A program made the translations under genes and the position numbers. A stretch of 64,000 nt of DNA from Desulfovibrio sp. UIB00 (GTDB lineage Bacteria; Desulfobacterota; Desulfovibrionia; Desulfovibrionales; Desulfovibrionaceae), in the NCBI RefSeq assembly GCF_022508225.1, contig NZ_JAETXJ010000011.1:1-64000 (forward strand). The letters run 5' to 3'. Numbering within the stretch: the first letter of the stretch is position 1; the number at the start of each line of letters is the position of its first letter. Positions 27,301 through 36,136 of this stretch are shown here, in pieces. The notes under the pieces are model-generated. The model worked only from the letters and a program-made list of their open reading frames with translations. It had not been told where the DNA came from and searched no databases.

Positions 27301-27518
27301 TCAACACCTTTCATCTGCTGCTCAATAACCTGGGTAACGCTTTGATCCACAGTAGCCGCAGAAGCACCAGGGTACTGCCCCATAATGGATATCTGCGGAG
27401 CGGCAATATCGGGGTAATGGGCAATGGGCAGCGAGCTAAGGGCAAGCCCACCGCACAGCATGATCATGATGGCGATGACACAAGAAAAAATAGGGCGGTT
27501 AATAAAGAAAGCAGCCAT
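24387..27518 (-). CDS. RND multidrug efflux transporter (HAE1/AcrB type)
   Basis: At 1043 residues it has the full AcrB length and layout: twelve membrane helices and two large periplasmic loops. It opens [21 protein letters not shown]. The proton relay is intact: the Asp pair in TM4 ([23 protein letters not shown]) and the Lys of TM10 ([19 protein letters not shown]). [21 protein letters not shown] and the [20 protein letters not shown] stretch match the porter domain. The ATG directly follows the stop of the adaptor gene, so both are made together. No outer-membrane channel gene is adjacent, so it must use a TolC-like protein encoded elsewhere. The expected substrates are amphipathic drugs, detergents or bile acids. 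Confidence 0.93.
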   Translation of the reverse strand: [1043 protein letters not shown]

Positions 27519-28766
27519 TTAGTACCTGCCCTGCTGAGGGTTGGCATCTTTCTTTATATTGGCTGCCGAGGCCTGCTCTCCCCTGACCTTCTCAAGGGGC
27601 AAGGCTTTTTGAAGCCCTTCAACCACTACGATATCCCCGGCTTCAAGCCCGGATTTGACCAGCCAATAGCCACCATAAGGGCGGTCGAGCACAACATCCT
27701 TTTTCACTACGGCAAAAGTCTCGTCCGGGTGTTTTGCACTGGTCTGAACATTCAGTTTTTTTAGAGTGAGCACAAAATGCCCGCCAGACGCCCCAGACAA
27801 CACGGACCGTTGTGGCAGCAGCAAGGCATTTTCAATAGCACCTTCTTCAATCGATACACGCACATACATACCGGGAAGCAGTAGCCCCTCAGGATTGGGA
27901 AATATTGCCCGCAGGTTCACACTGCCCGTGGTCTGAGTCACGCTGATTTCTGAGAACAGCAAGTCACCCAGTATCCATTGTGTAGCTCCGGTAGAATCGG
28001 GAGACATGGCATAAGGGCTGCCGTCTTCAAGCGTAAGGCGAGCCCGCGTTGCCGCACTCTTGCCCCAGGCTGAACCAAGCTGGGAAGCAATACGACGTAA
28101 ACGCAGCATATCTGCGCTTGACTGAGTCATGTCCACATATACACGGTCAATTTGCTGAATGACTGCCAGAGGCGCAGATTGGTTGGCATTAACAAGTGCC
28201 CCCGGCGTAACGGACGATCTGCCAATCCGGCCAGATACGGGGGCCTTGATACGGGTGTAGGCAAGATTGATTTCTGCCGTCTCAAGAGCAGCCTTGGCGC
28301 GAGCAACTCTCGCCTTTGCGCGTCCATTATCCGCGGTGGAATCTTCAAGTGACTGCTGGCTCACAGCATTGGCAGAAGCCAAAGAACGCACCCGATTTTC
28401 TCTTTTTTGTTGAGCCTGTACGCTGATCAAGGCCTCGTCAAGTTCGGCCTTGGCGGTATCGTAGGCAGCCTGGTAGACAGCGGCGTCAAGCTTATACAGC
28501 ACATCACCCTTTTCTACATCGGCACCTTCTTCAAAAAGCCTTTCCTGAATTATGCCATCAACCTGTGGTCGCACCTCAGCTGTGACCAGTGCCGTTACTC
28601 TGCCGGGCAGATCACTTGTCAAAGCAATACGTTCTTTTGAAATCGTTATATATCTAACCAAGGAAATGGTGTTTGAAGACGGATCATTATCAGAGCATCC
28701 TGATTGCAAAAAAGAAATACAAAATAAAATAAAGACAATCATGAACTTTTGATGCTTAGGTTTCAT
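27519..28766 (-). CDS. RND periplasmic adaptor (membrane fusion) lipoprotein
   Basis: From the ATG after AGGGGGCGGC (MKPKHQKFMIV) the protein has 415 residues. A lipoprotein signal ends FLQSGC, so Cys is the lipidation site. The barrel-sandwich and hairpin regions follow the AcrA pattern: VTALVTAEVRPQVDGIIQERLFEEGADVEKGDVLYKLD, an alpha-hairpin rich in Ala, and INLAYTRIKAPVSGRIGRSSVTPGALVNA. The C-terminal beta-barrel ends VVVEGLQKALPLEKV. It links the inner-membrane RND pump to an outer-membrane channel. No local repressor gene is seen, in contrast to many acrAB loci. Confidence 0.92.
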   Translation of the reverse strand: MKPKHQKFMIVFILFCISFLQSGCSDNDPSSNTISLVRYITISKERIALTSDLPGRVTALVTAEVRPQVDGIIQERLFEEGADVEKGDVLYKLDAAVYQAAYDTAKAELDEALISVQAQQKRENRVRSLASANAVSQQSLEDSTADNGRAKARVARAKAALETAEINLAYTRIKAPVSGRIGRSSVTPGALVNANQSAPLAVIQQIDRVYVDMTQSSADMLRLRRIASQLGSAWGKSAATRARLTLEDGSPYAMSPDSTGATQWILGDLLFSEISVTQTTGSVNLRAIFPNPEGLLLPGMYVRVSIEEGAIENALLLPQRSVLSGASGGHFVLTLKKLNVQTSAKHPDETFAVVKKDVVLDRPYGGYWLVKSGLEAGDIVVVEGLQKALPLEKVRGEQASAANIKKDANPQQGRY

Positions 28767-29037
28767 GCCGCCCCCTTTTTCTATTATTACTGTGCCATTA
28801 AAAAATATATGTGTATAAATTATAATAATAAAAAATACCCATTTATACAATATATTCAAAAAAAAGATAATTTAATTGACAAACCGAATGAGGCAATATC
28901 CTCAAAACTAAAAGCCCGCGATTGACCGATCTGTGTTATGCGGAGACTTTTTTGGATGAGCTATTGGCAGATACCACAAGCTCTCTGCCTCGGGCATTAC
29001 TGACCCGATAATGATGAATGCACACAAAACTTATCCA

Positions 29038-31377
29038 CTACACAGCACCAGCATGGGTATCTGCTGATAACTGAACTTCTGTCCACGGCCTTGCGATTTC
29101 TACCCCATGTTCACGCAGGATTTCGGTCACTGCCAGGCGCACCTCTGAAAGAACTGTCTGTTGCGAGCTGACATCAGCAATCCAGACGCGCAGTTTCAAA
29201 TCGAGCCCCTGTTGCCCAAAGTCATTAAGCACAACAGATGGAGCTGGTTCAGCTAGCACGTCAGCCACACTCAACGCAGCCTGAATCAGCAACGTGGAAA
29301 CATGACCGACCTCAGAACCATACTTAACGCTGATAGTAATATCCCGGCGCACACTGCGATCCCGGTGGCTCCAGTTAATTATCTGGCTAGAAACAAGGGT
29401 TGCGTTAGGAATAAATATTGTCGCATTGTCTGATGTCTGGATTGTCGTGTTAAGCATGCTGACTCTGCGCACGGTGCCGGTTGTATCATTAATCTGTAGC
29501 ACATCCCCAACTTCAGCCGTTTTACCAAAGATCAATAAGACGCCACTTATAAAATTATTAACTATGTGTTGCAGGCCAAAGCCAATGCCAACTGACAACC
29601 CACCGGCAATCACAGCAAAACTTGTAAAAGAAATTCCTAAAATGCATAGCATTGCGACACAATAACCGCCCCACCATGCATAGAAAATAACATTCTGTAA
29701 TGAGAGAATAGTGCCGGATTCTACACAATAATTATTCTTGCCGTAGACAGTTAAAAGCTCTCGTGAAGCGCGCTCTGCACTTCTGACAAGATAATACCCC
29801 AATATCATGAATGTTAGCTTGCCCAAGGTAAGCGAGAACAAGGGTAGCCGCACCTCGTATGACAGCAATGTACCCAGAGCAATTTGCCCCTCAAACTGAA
29901 CTGACATTAGCCATAAGCACAGAAGGAAACTGCACAAAAATACAAGGGGAAAGCTTGTCCCCGCAACCAGCCCCTTGAAGAATGGCGACCAGATTCGTTG
30001 ACGGCTTTTTTGCCACACATCCAAAAACTCGCAAAGAGCGTTTGAAAAACGCACACACAAAACAAAATAAAACAAGCAAGAGACAATAAGTATTGTAATT
30101 CTACAATATCCATAAATAGACAGCATTGTCAGACTGCCAAGAACGACAATGCTAACCTTATAAATTATGATATCAATTGTTTTTTCTAATGCAGTACTGA
30201 AATGATGAAATTTCCATGCTATGAAAACAAGAGAAAAAATTAGAATTGGCTGAACCAATACGTCTGGCACCCTAAGTGAGTTGAGCAACAAACCCAAAGA
30301 AAAAATCAACCAGAGAGGCCACCTTGTGGCAGTTTTTGGTTCTGCATGAGATGTTGGGTGAATTGATGTGAAATACTTTGATAAAAAAACAAGGCCCGCA
30401 GCAAAAAGTATTTCGGCAAATGACATGACTATGGAAAATACGACTGGCGGCAGCTCGGTGGATGCCCCCATAACGCCTGCGGCGCAACTTGTACAAACTG
30501 CAGCCCGAAGCAGCATCAAATTGGAAAACTTGCTGCCTCGTTGTATTTGGCGCAAGCGAAAAAGCAGACTCCAAAATGCACCAACACACATTGCCACACC
30601 AACAGCTTTTAGCATGGCTAAAAGAGCATCTGTCATTCCAAGCATATTAGCAGCGATGGTAGCTGTAAATTTAATCCACTTAAGCCATCTTGTTACGCTA
30701 TAGACAGAAAGTTCCCATACATCAAAGCTAAAATTGAATGAAATTTTATGTGTATAATATCCTATCCAGTTTTTACGTATGCTTTCTGAAATTTTTTTAC
30801 TTTCACTGTCAATTCGATGCAAAAGCTCTTTTACAGGAGATGTCCCAGATTCAATTATTCTTACGACATTAGAACCTTGTATAATCAGACTATCAATTTC
30901 TTTTAAAAACACATTCAGTTTATCTGCTACAGGTGGAAGTCCATCCTCCTGAGATCTAGAAACTATCCGCTCCTTCATTTCCTGCAAATTTAATATATAG
31001 CTTGCAAGCTCTTTATTCATGGCTTCAGGATGAACAAGTATCTTTTTTATTTTATCACTAATGCTTGCGTTTGCCTCTAATGCATCACGCAAGTCCCATG
31101 GATCTTGCGCTGAACTAAAAAGCAGCACAACCTGATCACGTTTCAGGTTTATATTATTTGCATCGCGTTGCAGGGCAGACATATCCTTGTTTATGCGAGA
31201 ATCGAGCTCGTTAAGAAGCTTGCTCGCATCTTTAAGCTCTTCCTGAAAAGATTTGATTACTTCTGGGAGAGATACGGATTCTGTATATGACAGTGTAGGA
31301 AATATTATTAATGCTGCAATTGCAAAAATTACAACTCTATAAAAAGTATTTTTTTGATTATTATTTCGCAATTTCAT
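29038..31377 (-). CDS. Large MscS-family mechanosensitive channel
   Basis: A 779-residue member of the MscK/YbiO-like group. A signal-like N-terminus (FYRVVIFAIAALIIFPTLSYTES) leads to a ~200-residue periplasmic coiled-coil region (SKLLNELDSRINKDMSALQ). About eleven membrane helices follow. The pore helix is clear near residue 595: VIAGGLSVGIGFGLQHIVNNFISGVLLIFGKTAEVGD, then the beta domain (INDTTGTVRRVSMLNTTIQTSDNATIFIPNATLVSSQIINWS) and the C-terminal alpha/beta vestibule. It opens on membrane tension to release solutes during osmotic or cell-envelope stress. It is separated from the RND adaptor gene by about 270 bases and may have its own promoter. Confidence 0.9.
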   Translation of the reverse strand: MKLRNNNQKNTFYRVVIFAIAALIIFPTLSYTESVSLPEVIKSFQEELKDASKLLNELDSRINKDMSALQRDANNINLKRDQVVLLFSSAQDPWDLRDALEANASISDKIKKILVHPEAMNKELASYILNLQEMKERIVSRSQEDGLPPVADKLNVFLKEIDSLIIQGSNVVRIIESGTSPVKELLHRIDSESKKISESIRKNWIGYYTHKISFNFSFDVWELSVYSVTRWLKWIKFTATIAANMLGMTDALLAMLKAVGVAMCVGAFWSLLFRLRQIQRGSKFSNLMLLRAAVCTSCAAGVMGASTELPPVVFSIVMSFAEILFAAGLVFLSKYFTSIHPTSHAEPKTATRWPLWLIFSLGLLLNSLRVPDVLVQPILIFSLVFIAWKFHHFSTALEKTIDIIIYKVSIVVLGSLTMLSIYGYCRITILIVSCLFYFVLCVRFSNALCEFLDVWQKSRQRIWSPFFKGLVAGTSFPLVFLCSFLLCLWLMSVQFEGQIALGTLLSYEVRLPLFSLTLGKLTFMILGYYLVRSAERASRELLTVYGKNNYCVESGTILSLQNVIFYAWWGGYCVAMLCILGISFTSFAVIAGGLSVGIGFGLQHIVNNFISGVLLIFGKTAEVGDVLQINDTTGTVRRVSMLNTTIQTSDNATIFIPNATLVSSQIINWSHRDRSVRRDITISVKYGSEVGHVSTLLIQAALSVADVLAEPAPSVVLNDFGQQGLDLKLRVWIADVSSQQTVLSEVRLAVTEILREHGVEIARPWTEVQLSADTHAGAV

Positions 31378-31876
31378 TTCTTAAACATCCCATGTCTAAA
31401 ACAACCATCATAAGCATGTTTAATTTATTGCGTGCTTATGGCAAAGCTAATGATTGCGTTTTTAGTATATAATTGTTTTTAAATTATGCTGTAAACATGC
31501 AGACAACAAGAGACAGTTTTTTAATTTTTCTTTTTTACACTATTGCGTTATAAAAAAAATAGCAACAATCTGAGCCAAATGCCGTGGTTACGACTTGCTT
31601 CAATATGCCAGAGTGCGGCAAATAAATGCAAATCATTTTCCTTGCCTAACAGACTTTTGCTGTAGCGTAGCGGCTCCATCCATGCAAAACCATTTGCCAA
31701 GTACACCAGCAAACGGTATTTTTATCAGATTAGCTACATTGAACCGAGCCCCACAGGAAAAACCTTGCTATGAAGTTCAAAAAAAGCACACACCTATTCC
31801 CCACCCCAGCAACCTTCAGCCTATTCCAAAGATCACTGAAGGCCTTGGGCATTAATCTGTCCAAAGGGATTCTGAA
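31378..31876. other. Divergent intergenic region, MscS channel / solute-binding protein
   Basis: About 500 bases between two divergently transcribed genes. It should hold promoters in both directions. An imperfect inverted repeat (ATAAGCATG...CGTGCTTAT) lies at 31,410-31,439, close to the channel gene start, and could be an operator. The frames in the right half have no ribosome-binding site or family resemblance, so I do not call a gene. Confidence 0.35.
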
Positions 31877-32905
31877 ATGAAGTGGGGGTTTCAGATCATT
31901 GCCCTTTGCAGCATTGTGGTTAGCCTTGGTGCAACGAGCCTGCAAGCCGGTGAAGTTTTTGATCGTGTAAGGCAATCTGGCGAGGTGCGATGCGGGATAT
32001 CAGATGCCAATCTGCCGGGGCTTGCCATTCTCGAATCTAACGGCAGGTGGACTGGTTTCTGGACAGATATGTGCAGGGCAATCGCTGCTGCCGCTGTGGG
32101 TGATCCGGAAGCTGTGCAATTTGTTCCGATAACCGAAAGCACCCGTGCTGCCGCACTTGTTGGCAACGCAATTGATGTCATGTCTTCCAACACTACTTGG
32201 ACTCTGAGCCGCGAGGCGGGTACAGGTATTCGTTTTACCGAACCTGTGCTTTACGATGGACAGGGCTTTCTTGCTCATGCTGGCTCAGGAGCCACGGATC
32301 TCAAGTCGTTTGGCCCTGCCAAGGTCTGTGTACGTGACGGAACAACAACACTGCAAAACATGCAAGAATTGGCCAAGACCACATATCCGGATATCACCCT
32401 AATCCCTTTTCAGTCGGCCAAAACTCTGATGGAAGGCTTCTTTCTTCAAAAGTGTGACCTACTGACAGCAGACAGAACTATTTTGGCGACGACCCGCCTG
32501 TCGAGCGGAGCACCTAAAGAACATTTTGTATTCCTGCCAGAAGTTGTCTCAAAAGAGCCTCTGAGCTTGTCTGTGCGTGATAATGACCCACAGTGGTTCA
32601 ACATTGTGCGCTGGTCGATGCTGGTGATGGTTACTGCCGAAGACAAGGGCATCACCTCTTCGAATACTGACAGTTTTGCCAATAGCACTGACCAGGAAAT
32701 TCGTAGACTACTCGGCCTCGAAGGGGAACTGGGAAAAGCACTGGGCCTGGACAACGCATGGGCAAGGCGAATCATCCACGCTGTTGGCAATTATGGTGAA
32801 GTATTTGCCCGCAACCTCGGCCCGGATACGCCGATGGGAATGGAGCGGGGCCAAAACGAACTATGGTCCAGAGGGGGGCTGCTCTACTCTCCCCCAATAC
32901 GCTAG
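31877..32905 (+). CDS. Periplasmic amino-acid-type solute-binding protein
   Basis: A 342-residue exported protein with a signal peptide (IIALCSIVVSLGATSLQAG) and the fold marks of general L-amino-acid binding proteins (AapJ/BztA type): VRCGISDANLPGLAI, GFWTDMCRAIAAAAVGDPEAVQFVPITESTRAAALVGNAIDVMSSNTTWTLSRE. Close to the C-terminus it has WARRIIHAVGNYGEVFARNLG, also conserved in that group. No permease or ATPase gene is near. Instead a membrane diguanylate cyclase follows after 15 bases, so this protein more likely serves as a ligand sensor than as a transporter subunit. Confidence 0.88.
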   Translation: MKWGFQIIALCSIVVSLGATSLQAGEVFDRVRQSGEVRCGISDANLPGLAILESNGRWTGFWTDMCRAIAAAAVGDPEAVQFVPITESTRAAALVGNAIDVMSSNTTWTLSREAGTGIRFTEPVLYDGQGFLAHAGSGATDLKSFGPAKVCVRDGTTTLQNMQELAKTTYPDITLIPFQSAKTLMEGFFLQKCDLLTADRTILATTRLSSGAPKEHFVFLPEVVSKEPLSLSVRDNDPQWFNIVRWSMLVMVTAEDKGITSSNTDSFANSTDQEIRRLLGLEGELGKALGLDNAWARRIIHAVGNYGEVFARNLGPDTPMGMERGQNELWSRGGLLYSPPIR

Positions 32906-32920
32906 TGAACCAAACACGCC

Positions 32921-34630
32921 ATGACTCGTAGCCGATTCGGAATTGCGTTTCGCCTGATAGGAGGCTTGCTGACGGTCGTAGCTGCCACAACGCTGGTCAG
33001 TCTTGCAGGCTTTTTTGCACTCTATCAAGTGGGCCAACAATTCTCTTGGACTGCCCATTCTGAAGTTCCCCGGCTTGTTGCCGCGTCCCGTCTGTCACAC
33101 GAGAGCCAGCGAATTGCCTTCATTGGGCCTACTTTCCGCAAGATCGACAATCACTTTACCCTTGCAACCAAGATGGGTGAGGCCAACGACAAGCTTGCCT
33201 CGCTAGAAAACCTCATCCAGTCGTTTTCTTCATTGGGGGCAGACTCCGCAATTATCGAAGACATTCGCACCACTAGCGACTTGCTTCGCCAGCATTTTGC
33301 CAGCTTGGCCGAAGTTGTTGGTCACCGCATTGATGCCGAATCCGAAATTCAGGCAAGATGGAATATGATGGTCAAGCTGGGAGAGGAAATTCGCGCGCAG
33401 AGCTGTATCTTTAGGGGCGCAGTACGGCATGAGGCTCCCGACTGGCTGCCGATTGCTGCATGGACGGACGTTGCGAATGCCCTTGTATCTAACTCCATAG
33501 CTATCTTGGGTTACAAAAACAGGTCACAGCTGAAAGGTCTGGCAACACGTCTTGACGATTTGTGGCACGAAGCTGAGGTCCAGTATGGGCGCATGACGCC
33601 AAACATGCAGGCCCGCCTTTCTCCTTTGCGAAAGATGCTTGCCGAAAACGCAGAAACCTCACCAAACTTTGCGAAGAGACGCTTGCAGCTTCTGGAAGCT
33701 GAGCAAGCAGAGGTGGGAATGGTCAATAGGGCTGAAATACTATCTTCCAGTCTGGTCATTGCCGCTACCGATCTATTTGTAAAAACGCAGAACGAAGTTG
33801 ACGGACGAAACACCAAGGTAGCCGACATCATTAATAAGACATCCAAATTGCTGGCAGGCGCGGTTGCTTTCACGCTTTTGGTGTCCATTATTATGCTGCT
33901 GTACATCAACCGTAGCGTCATACAGAGGCTCACCGCCTTGCGCACTGCCATGACCGATCATGCGCAGGGAGGCGGAGGCCCCGTAGAGATTGTTGGCAAT
34001 GATGAGATCGGTGAAATGTCCTGTGCATTGAGTTATTTCGTTGGCGTTATCAAAAATCGGGAAGACAAGCTGCATGCTATCAACGCCGATCTCTCTCAGG
34101 CGCACAGCAATCTTGAAAAAATAGCCGTTACCGATCGGCTGACAGGACTGTACAACAGAGCCAAGCTTGATGAAGTTTTTACCAGCGAAATAGCCTGCGT
34201 TGAACGGTTGGGCAATCCCTTTGCCATTATCCTGGCAGACATTGACCACTTTAAACTGATCAATGATACTCATGGGCACCTGGTTGGAGACAGCGTGCTC
34301 AATGAATTCGCCACAATTCTGCGTAGAATGACCCGCGATACTGATACCGCAGGACGGTGGGGCGGAGAGGAATTTCTTGTCATCTGTCCCAAGGTTGACC
34401 TCAATGATGCCTTTGCTCTGGCCGAGCGCATTCGGGCAGCCGTTGCAAAGCATTCTTTTCCTGTTGTAGGCAAAAAAACCTGTAGCTTTGGGGTTGCCAG
34501 CTATCGTTCAGGGGATACGGCAGACACCATGGTTAAACGGGCAGACGAGGCCCTCTATAAAGCCAAGCAGCATGGCCGCGATCGGGTAGCGATTGAGAGC
34601 AGAGCTTTAACTTGCAATGCTCATGCCTAA
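32921..34630 (+). CDS. Membrane sensor diguanylate cyclase paired with the binding protein
   Basis: A 569-residue protein. TM1 (FRLIGGLLTVVAATTLVSLAGFFALY) and TM2 near residue 310 (LLAGAVAFTLLVSIIMLLYIN) bracket a ~260-residue helical periplasmic domain; a HAMP-like linker (RLTALRTAMTDHAQ, EIGEMSCALSYFV) follows. The GGDEF domain has DRLTGLYNRAKLDE, ADIDHFKLINDTHGHLVGD and the active GRWGGEEFLVICPK. A helical periplasmic domain plus HAMP is the layout of sensors that dock a periplasmic binding protein (as in TorS- or chemoreceptor-type systems). Transcription follows the solute-binding protein gene with a 15-base gap. It should produce c-di-GMP in response to that ligand. Confidence 0.88.
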   Translation: MTRSRFGIAFRLIGGLLTVVAATTLVSLAGFFALYQVGQQFSWTAHSEVPRLVAASRLSHESQRIAFIGPTFRKIDNHFTLATKMGEANDKLASLENLIQSFSSLGADSAIIEDIRTTSDLLRQHFASLAEVVGHRIDAESEIQARWNMMVKLGEEIRAQSCIFRGAVRHEAPDWLPIAAWTDVANALVSNSIAILGYKNRSQLKGLATRLDDLWHEAEVQYGRMTPNMQARLSPLRKMLAENAETSPNFAKRRLQLLEAEQAEVGMVNRAEILSSSLVIAATDLFVKTQNEVDGRNTKVADIINKTSKLLAGAVAFTLLVSIIMLLYINRSVIQRLTALRTAMTDHAQGGGGPVEIVGNDEIGEMSCALSYFVGVIKNREDKLHAINADLSQAHSNLEKIAVTDRLTGLYNRAKLDEVFTSEIACVERLGNPFAIILADIDHFKLINDTHGHLVGDSVLNEFATILRRMTRDTDTAGRWGGEEFLVICPKVDLNDAFALAERIRAAVAKHSFPVVGKKTCSFGVASYRSGDTADTMVKRADEALYKAKQHGRDRVAIESRALTCNAHA

Positions 34631-35101
34631 CAGACACGATACATATTCAACAGTAATTGCGCTCCTGTTGATGAAATTGCAGCGTTAAACGTGTATCAGT
34701 CCTTAAAATTAATTACTGGGGCTCCCAGCCTGCAAGAATAACGGTTATCAATTATACTATTTATAGAAATTTTTTCATATATTTGAATATAATTTTTACT
34801 TATTTTTAATCAACATAAGTTATCCCATGCACCTGAACAATACATATTACATGTGTTATCCAAACTAGTCTCAAGCAATCATAAAAAATTTGGATATATA
34901 TTACACATGAAAGACCAGCTGAATAACCATGATGCTGCAACTAATCATACTCCCTCGCAGTTTTGCAAAGCAGGCATGCCCTTTTTGAACTATCTCTCAC
35001 GCGGTTTCTAAGCGCAATCTTACCTCACTGACCATCATATCTTAAAGAGCCCGGTTCCTTGATAGGAACCGGGCTCTTTCAACTATTAAGGAGTCACAAC
35101 T
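34631..35101. other. Leader region upstream of the CobS-like/VWA cassette
   Basis: About 470 bases, AT-rich at the left. A 15-base match (AAATTTGGATATATA) to the sequence just before the replication-protein gene occurs at 34,886-34,900. A 34-codon frame follows at 34,909 but has no Shine-Dalgarno. The right end carries a perfect hairpin (listed separately) and the AAGGAG of the AAA+ gene. Confidence 0.4.
35044..35079 (+). promoter_or_regulatory. Perfect 15-bp hairpin in the AAA+ gene leader
   Basis: AAAGAGCCCGGTTCC, a TTGATA loop and the exact reverse complement. It ends 22 bases before the start codon and 8 bases before the start of the TTAAGGAG Shine-Dalgarno region. The right arm ends CTCTTT, so it may stop transcription arriving from upstream or act as an attenuator for the cassette. 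The stem is far more stable than anything else in the region. Confidence 0.6.
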
Positions 35102-36127
35102 ATGGATATTAATTTGCAAGATAATCTTAGCACGTTGCAACAAGAAGAATTTGATGCAGGCCAAATATTCAGCGGCAAGCCCTCCGGCACCACGGTCAGA
35201 GGCTACGCCGTTCCTTCGGCCTACACCCCAGCTATTGACCCTGACTATATCTTCCATGAGTCGAGCCGCGATGTTGTGGTCTGGTTTCTCAACCCGCAGG
35301 AACCGTTGTACGTCTTTGGGCCTTGTGGGAGTGGCAAGACTAGCTGCATTAAGCAGCTGTCAGCCAGGCTTAACTATCCTGTCTTTGAGGTTACCGGACA
35401 CGGGCGGCTGGAATTTGCCGATGTGGTTGGTCACCTGACAGTCAAAAACAGCAGCATGACCTTCGAGTACGGCCCGCTTGCGCTTGCCATGCGCTACGGC
35501 GCACTTTTGCTGCTGAATGAGATCGACCTGACATCCCCTGAAATTGCGGCAGGCTTGAACAGCGTGCTGGACGGCTCCCCCCTGTGCATAGCGGAAAACG
35601 GAGGCGAACTGATTGTACCGCACCCCATGTTCCGTCTGGTTGCCACGGCCAACACCAATGGCGGTGGTGATGACACCGGCCTCTACCAGGGCACCCTGCG
35701 GCAGAACCTTGCCTGGCTGGACCGCTTTACTATCTGCGAAGTGGGCTATCCTTCTGCCGATGTAGAAAAGAGTCTACTTGCTCGGCGATTTCCTTCGCTG
35801 CCCGAATCGTTGTGCGCTACCATGGTGGACTACGCCAATGAGGTTCGAAAACTCTTCATGGGCGAGTCCTCTACCAGCAATCTGACCAACGCCATAGAAG
35901 TAACATTCTCCACGCGCAGTTTATTACGCTGGGGTGATCTGACCGTACGCTTTCAGCCTATGGCCCATCAAGGCGTACAGCCTATCACCTACGCCCTCGA
36001 CCGGGCGCTGGCCTACCGTGCAAGCCGTGAAACCCGGGCAATGTTGCACGAGCTGGCTCAACGCATGTTTCCACAACAGGTTGGGGCTGAAGGTCTCAAC
36101 GCTACATCTTCCGATAAATCAATGTAG
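35102..36127 (+). CDS. CobS-like/MoxR-type AAA+ ATPase
   Basis: A 341-residue AAA+ protein. The Walker A loop is at residues 73-80 (GPCGSGKT), Walker B is GALLLLNEIDLTSPEIAAGLNSVLDG, and sensor 1 is LVATANTNGGGDDTGLYQGT, with the DxTGLYxGT signature of cobaltochelatase subunit CobS and its relatives. The arginine finger region follows (LDRFTICEVGYP). These proteins form hexameric rings and usually work with a partner that has a VWA domain, here encoded two genes downstream. TTAAGGAG precedes the ATG. No cobalamin genes are near, so a chaperone-like or conflict-related role is more likely than cobalt chelation. Confidence 0.85.
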   Translation: MDINLQDNLSTLQQEEFDAGQIFSGKPSGTTVRGYAVPSAYTPAIDPDYIFHESSRDVVVWFLNPQEPLYVFGPCGSGKTSCIKQLSARLNYPVFEVTGHGRLEFADVVGHLTVKNSSMTFEYGPLALAMRYGALLLLNEIDLTSPEIAAGLNSVLDGSPLCIAENGGELIVPHPMFRLVATANTNGGGDDTGLYQGTLRQNLAWLDRFTICEVGYPSADVEKSLLARRFPSLPESLCATMVDYANEVRKLFMGESSTSNLTNAIEVTFSTRSLLRWGDLTVRFQPMAHQGVQPITYALDRALAYRASRETRAMLHELAQRMFPQQVGAEGLNATSSDKSM

Positions 36128-36136
36128 GAGTTTATA

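Noticed and set aside
31595..31855. An 86-codon plus-strand frame upstream of the solute-binding protein gene
   Set aside because: No ribosome-binding site, Pro/His-rich composition without pattern, and it occupies the only space for divergent promoters.
34909..35013. A 34-codon frame (MKDQLNNHDAATNH...) in the leader of the AAA+ cassette
   Set aside because: No Shine-Dalgarno, no family resemblance, and not coupled to the next gene; kept only as part of the leader description.
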